From the NCBI GenBank assembly GCA_043775015.1, contig JAYVSV010000029.1, positions 1 to 64,000 on the forward strand: DNA of 64,000 nt. Reading direction: 5' to 3'. The stretch comes from CANJXF01 sp043775015 (GTDB lineage Bacteria > Verrucomicrobiota > Verrucomicrobiia > Limisphaerales > CANJXF01). Below are positions 60,549 through 64,000 of the stretch, piece by piece. The notes under the pieces are model-generated. The model had not been told where the DNA came from. It ran no database searches and worked only from the letters and a program-made list of their open reading frames with translations. The position numbers were made by a program, and so were the translations under genes. The number at the start of each line of letters is the position of its first letter. The stretch's first letter is position 1.

Positions 60549-62516
60549 ATGAGTGATAGAAATTTTTCGCGTCGCCGCCGGGGCGGGATGCGTTTTCGCC
60601 CACCGGGTGGGTTGAACCCTAATCAGAAACCAGACCGCGCCGCCCATGAAGCGCGCGCGGATGCCTTGGGCGAAAAAGCCGGGGGCGCTGAAATAATTTA
60701 CGATAAATCACGCCACGAACAGGAGATCGAGCGCGCCGAAAACTTGGCCGCCGGCCTGCCTCCCCAAGGAGTGCATGCGCCGGAAGAAACTCACGAACAT
60801 TCTAAAAAAGATTTTCGTGAACCTGATTTAAAAACTCCTGCGCACGTCGAAGAACCCCCCTACCAACAGATCAAAATTGCCGAACCACCCACGCAAGGAA
60901 TCGTGTACAGCATTCGCGCGGCGGCAACAAAGGTCATTAAAAAAGTTCAGCAATTGATCCGCCCGGTTAAACGCACGAACAAAGAAGTGATCATTAACGC
61001 CGAGTCTCTGGAAACGCGGGTTGCGGTTCTCGAAGAAGGAAAACTCGAGGAGTTTACAATCGAACGCACGACTGAAGAACGTTTGGTTGGCAGCATTTTC
61101 AAAGGCAAAGTACGGAATTTGGAAGATGGTTTGAAGGCCGCCTTTGTTGATATTGGTTTTGAAAAAAATGCTTTTCTGCATTACTGGGACATCGTTCCAA
61201 ACAGCTTCGATAGCGGAGTGGAACTGGTCGAACGCGAGACCAAGCGGCGCGATAAACCACGCATCACGCAAAAAGATATCCCGCGGCTCTATTCACCGGG
61301 AAGCGACATCATCATCCAAGTGACCAAGGGACCGATCGGAACCAAAGGTCCTCGTGTAACCACTAATTTGGTTTTGCCTGGACGATACTTGGTTCTACTC
61401 CCCAATTCCGATCAAAGCGGAATTTCGCGAAAAATTGAGAATCCGGAGGAACGCCAGCGCTTAAAGAAAATCCTGCGCGAACTGACGATTCCCGAAGGAA
61501 TGGGCGTGATCTTGAGAACGGTTGGCGAAGGTCAGCGCGCGGCCTATTTCGTCCGCGACCTCGCATTGTTGATGGAAGAATGGAAAGGCATTCAGGAAAA
61601 AATTAAATCGCAACCATCGGCCACATGCGTTTTCCAGGAACCTGATTTGATCGAACGAACCGTTCGCGATTTTCTCACTGAAGACATTGAACGCATCGTC
61701 GTGGACAGCGCCAAGCATCACGATCGTATGCGAGAAATGATTTCGAAAATCTCCAAACGTTCTGCGGACAAAGTAAAACTTTACAGCGAATCGCAGCCGA
61801 TTTTCGATCGCTTCAACATTACCAAGCAGTTGGAAAACACCTTCTCTCGCCAGGTTCATTTAAAAAGCGGTGGCTACCTCGTCATCGACGAAACGGAAGC
61901 ACTCGTCGCAATCGACGTGAACACCGGACGCCACAAGGGCAACAAAGATCAGGAGTCCACGATCCTGAAAGTGAACATGGAAGCGGCTGAGGAAATTTCG
62001 AGGCAACTGCGCTTGCGAAACATGGGTGGGTTGATCGTGCTCGACTTCATCGATATGAAATCGCGCCGCGATCAGCAGTCAGTCTATCAGAAAATCAAAG
62101 ACGGTTTACGCCGTGACAAAGCCAAGACACACGTCCTCCCCATCTCGCAACTCGGCTTGATGGAAATGACGCGCCAACGCCACTCGGAAAGCGTTCGTTC
62201 GGCGGTTTACGACGATTGTCCTTATTGCAAAGGTCGCGGCAAAGTGAAGAGCGCCGTCACCATGAGTGTGGAAATTCAGCGCAAGCTCAGTGAAATCTTG
62301 AAAAAACGCCAGCGTGACGAATCGGATTTCCAACTCCGCGTGGTCGTCCACTCCAGCGTTCTGGAACGTTTGCGCAACGAAGACGAAAAAATCATCACCG
62401 AGATGGAGAAACGCTATTTCGGAAAACTGCTGTTCCGGCCCGAACCGGCTTTTCATGCGGAGCAGTTCAAGATCATGAACGTGGCCACAAACGAGGAACT
62501 CGCGAGCGGGTCTTAA
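60549..62516 (+). CDS. rng: ribonuclease E/G family protein
   Basis: 655 residues from the ATG at 60549. The first ~150 residues are a basic, low-complexity extension (FSRRRRGGMRFRPPGGLNPN) absent from short RNase G. The catalytic core has an S1 domain (VGSIFKGKVRNLEDGLKAAFVDIGF), the DNase I-like site with VAIDVNTGRHKGNKD and VLDFIDMKS, and the Zn-link C557-P-Y-C560 in DDCPYCKGRGK. It processes rRNA and mRNA by 5'-end-dependent cleavage. Its link to mre genes is conserved in other bacteria. Followed by a strong terminator. Confidence 0.93.
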   Translation: MSDRNFSRRRRGGMRFRPPGGLNPNQKPDRAAHEARADALGEKAGGAEIIYDKSRHEQEIERAENLAAGLPPQGVHAPEETHEHSKKDFREPDLKTPAHVEEPPYQQIKIAEPPTQGIVYSIRAAATKVIKKVQQLIRPVKRTNKEVIINAESLETRVAVLEEGKLEEFTIERTTEERLVGSIFKGKVRNLEDGLKAAFVDIGFEKNAFLHYWDIVPNSFDSGVELVERETKRRDKPRITQKDIPRLYSPGSDIIIQVTKGPIGTKGPRVTTNLVLPGRYLVLLPNSDQSGISRKIENPEERQRLKKILRELTIPEGMGVILRTVGEGQRAAYFVRDLALLMEEWKGIQEKIKSQPSATCVFQEPDLIERTVRDFLTEDIERIVVDSAKHHDRMREMISKISKRSADKVKLYSESQPIFDRFNITKQLENTFSRQVHLKSGGYLVIDETEALVAIDVNTGRHKGNKDQESTILKVNMEAAEEISRQLRLRNMGGLIVLDFIDMKSRRDQQSVYQKIKDGLRRDKAKTHVLPISQLGLMEMTRQRHSESVRSAVYDDCPYCKGRGKVKSAVTMSVEIQRKLSEILKKRQRDESDFQLRVVVHSSVLERLRNEDEKIITEMEKRYFGKLLFRPEPAFHAEQFKIMNVATNEELASGS

Positions 62517-62540
62517 GTTTCAGCTTCAATCGTAAAACGC

Positions 62541-62575
62541 AAAACGCCTCGCAGCAATGCGAGGCGTTTTTCTTG
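62541..62575 (+). terminator. strong Rho-independent terminator of the mre-rng operon
   Basis: A perfect 13-bp stem (62541-62553 with 62558-62570) has a GCAA (GNRA) tetraloop and T-rich flanks (GTTTTTCTTGG). It lies 24 bp after the ribonuclease stop and closes the six-gene operon. On the minus strand the stem is followed by an A-derived T-run too, so it could also stop the convergent gene at 62595. Confidence 0.9.
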
Positions 62576-62594
62576 GATGAACTCCAATGAAATC

Positions 62595-63053
62595 TTATGG
62601 AATTTCGCGAATCAAAATAAACCAGGCACAATCATTTTTATCGTCACCGGCAATCACGAAAGGAGCAGCGCTGGTAATTTTCCCCGTCTTTTTTAAAACG
62701 TGTTTTCCTTTGCCAAAAACATTAATTTCATAGCGCGAATCCCCCAGGTTCTTCATCTCGACTACGCACTGTTCGCTCAGCCTGACTTTCTGCTCAGCGG
62801 GTGACAGGGGTATTGTTTGGCGGTTGACCAGAAAATATTTCTTCCATTTGAACATGCCCAGTTTTTTCACCATAGCCGCTTCGAGCGGCTTGTGGGTTGA
62901 ATCAGGCGAAGTCTCGTCATTGGTGCCCCACACAAGTTGGATTTCAAGTTTTGTCTCAGCCGCAGCGGCTTTCATTGCGCCGGTGGAAATCAACATTAGC
63001 AAGCATCCAAAGCATCCGACAAATTTAGCTGATGAAAATCGAACGTAACTCAT
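62595..63053 (-). CDS. small secreted hypothetical protein of the sigma-factor operon
   Basis: About 152 residues from the ATG at 63053. Signal peptide FVGCFGCLLMLISTGAMKAAA. The mature part (LEIQLVWGTNDETSP, YFLVNRQTIPLSPAEQKVRLS, CVVEMKNLGDSRYEINVFGKGKHVLKKTG) is beta-rich with no recognised motif. It starts 13 bp after the anti-sigma factor stop, so it is probably co-transcribed with the ECF module and perhaps monitored by it. Confidence 0.65.
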   Translation of the reverse strand: MSYVRFSSAKFVGCFGCLLMLISTGAMKAAAAETKLEIQLVWGTNDETSPDSTHKPLEAAMVKKLGMFKWKKYFLVNRQTIPLSPAEQKVRLSEQCVVEMKNLGDSRYEINVFGKGKHVLKKTGKITSAAPFVIAGDDKNDCAWFILIREIP

Positions 63054-63066
63054 TGCGTATAAAAAT

Positions 63067-63549
63067 TTAGTTTGAATCAACTACCTTCTCAGTTTCCCGG
63101 TCAAACAGATAAACCACCGTCATACCTTCTTTCTCCGAATGATAAGTGATTGATCCCATCTCCTCACCCGTTCCCTCTACTTCATCCGTCGAGTAAGCCT
63201 GTCCATGGAACGCAATAAACGAAATCATTACAAGCGCGCATCCACCCGCGAATACTCCAGCAAATTGAACGTAGGCCTGCGTCCACCATTTTGCGTTGGA
63301 GCGCGGCGCAGTTTCTCTCGAACCGCGCTCAATATCGCTTTGAATTTTGCTCCAATAAAACTCCCGCGTCTCGGGCAGTTTTAATTCGATTTCGTTGCCG
63401 CGCAAAGCCGCCTTGGTAAAGCTCAACTCCGCCAACAAAGATTGCGACTCAGCATCTTTACTCAGCAGTTCAGAAAGCTCGCGCGCCTCTCCTTTGGAAA
63501 GTTCTCCATCCAAATGGGCCTGCAATTTAAATTTTGTTTCTTCGTTCAT
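63067..63549 (-). CDS. putative anti-sigma factor
   Basis: About 160 residues from the ATG at 63549, which overlaps the sigma-factor stop by ATGA. The N-terminal domain (MNEETKFKLQAHLDGELSKGEARELSELLSKD) looks like a zinc-less anti-sigma domain; I see no HxxxCxxC. One membrane helix follows (AGVFAGGCALVMISFIAF, about 106-123) and then a short extracytoplasmic tail. It should hold the sigma factor inactive at the membrane until a signal arrives. Confidence 0.75.
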   Translation of the reverse strand: MNEETKFKLQAHLDGELSKGEARELSELLSKDAESQSLLAELSFTKAALRGNEIELKLPETREFYWSKIQSDIERGSRETAPRSNAKWWTQAYVQFAGVFAGGCALVMISFIAFHGQAYSTDEVEGTGEEMGSITYHSEKEGMTVVYLFDRETEKVVDSN

Positions 63550-64000
63550 TTCAACTCGTCTCGTTTGTAACCAGCCAGCAAGCCCGCCATCTTGCGCCGC
63601 GCATAAAAAAGCCGCGACATCACCGTCCCCATCGAACAACTCATTCGCTTCGCAATCTCCTTGTATTCCAAATCTTCAAATTCGTGCAGGATCAACACCG
63701 TCCTGTGTTCGTGCGAAAGCTGTCCCAACGCTTGATCAATTCTCTTTCGCAATTCAGCTCGTTCCAATCCTTCGGTCGGATTTACCTCAACGACCGGCAT
63801 CTGCCGTTCGACGCCGCCCGATTCTTCGTTTAAAACTTCAATCGACTCCGCACGATGCCGCTTGTTTTTCCGCAACTGGTCGAGGCACAAGTTGATGACG
63901 ATCCGCGTCATCCAGGTTGCGAAACTCGAATCGCCCTGAAACTGCACCAATCGTTGCCACCCTTTCACCCAGGCTTCTTGAGAAAGATCGAGCGCTTCAT
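63546..64000 (-). CDS. ECF RNA polymerase sigma factor, partial (5' end outside window)
   Basis: The frame runs off the end of the window. What is visible is the end of region 2 (ALDLSQEAWVKGWQRLVQFQ, FATWMTRIVINLCLDQLRKNKR) and a full region 4 (LSHEHRTVLILHEFEDLEYKEIAKRMSCSMGTVMSRLFYARRKM) with its helix-turn-helix. The GTG at 63968 is internal, because conserved region 2 continues upstream of it. It directs RNA polymerase to promoters under the control of the membrane anti-sigma factor encoded next to it. Confidence 0.88.
   Translation of the reverse strand, partial: EALDLSQEAWVKGWQRLVQFQGDSSFATWMTRIVINLCLDQLRKNKRHRAESIEVLNEESGGVERQMPVVEVNPTEGLERAELRKRIDQALGQLSHEHRTVLILHEFEDLEYKEIAKRMSCSMGTVMSRLFYARRKMAGLLAGYKRDELK

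Noticed and set aside
1..64000. tRNA, rRNA, prophage and CRISPR-Cas loci
   Set aside because: None seen: no T-loop/acceptor pairs, no integrase, terminase or capsid genes, and no regular direct-repeat arrays.

Overview
The window looks like a chromosomal segment of a moderately GC-rich bacterium of the PVC superphylum, most likely a soil or freshwater verrucomicrobium near Pedosphaera/Limisphaerales. This is inferred from gene content: an LL-diaminopimelate aminotransferase, a CxxCH haem protein of the PVC membrane-dehydrogenase type, sulfatase and alkaline-phosphatase-type secreted enzymes, Tat-exported redox and sugar enzymes, a prepilin-like protein, and abundant palindromic interspersed repeats. 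No rRNA, tRNA, CRISPR array or phage module was recognised.

Layout. 1-1.4 kb: an integron-like stretch. A 204-bp attC-like element follows a small hypothetical gene, a second half-site precedes that gene, and a VapBC-type toxin-antitoxin pair comes next. 1.4-1.75 kb: non-coding, with three short hairpins in a row. 1.76-8 kb: an RlmD/TrmA-type RNA methyltransferase, then a tight DUF2723-TPR, GT4 and WecA-like set, probably for surface glycan synthesis. 7.9-11.2 kb: a ClC channel and an MgtE Mg2+ transporter on the minus strand. 11.2-13.7 kb: an accessory patch with a REP-associated (Y1) transposase, a REP-like palindrome cluster with a ~250-bp duplication, and an A/T-rich coiled-coil membrane gene. 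13.8-17.6 kb: smc, carrying an 87-bp in-frame palindromic repeat in its hinge. 17.6-24.5 kb: a secreted propeller protein and a DUF4139 protein, a decayed BON-domain lipoprotein gene, a DUF4404 gene and an MGDG-synthase-like glycosyltransferase.

24.5-37.4 kb: mostly single-gene enzymes and transporters (phosphodiesterase/phosphatase, esterase, Gfo/Idh oxidoreductase, Old Yellow Enzyme, Kup K+ transporter, HD hydrolase, MsbA-like ABC exporter, an isolated nuoA, Tat-exported superoxide dismutase and a hydroxypyruvate-isomerase-like protein). 37.4-51.8 kb: an HExxH protein, a sulfatase, a pseudopilin/propeller/TPR/dapL run, then a minus-strand set of heparinase-like, polysaccharide deacetylase, cysteine hydrolase and large PVC haem protein genes. 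51.9-54.9 kb: a HigBA-type module whose toxin has an internal stop, an XRE regulator, and a broken or fused secreted lipase locus. 55-62.5 kb: the classic cell-shape operon mreB-mreC-mreD-PBP2-rodA-RNase E/G, closed by a strong terminator. 62.6-64 kb: an ECF sigma factor (cut by the window end), its anti-sigma factor and a small secreted protein.

The most noteworthy observations are the translated palindromic repeat inside smc, the REP-RAYT neighbourhood, the attC-like element, and three decaying genes (BON lipoprotein, HigB-like toxin, lipase fusion). All functional calls come from reading the sequence; no database search was run.
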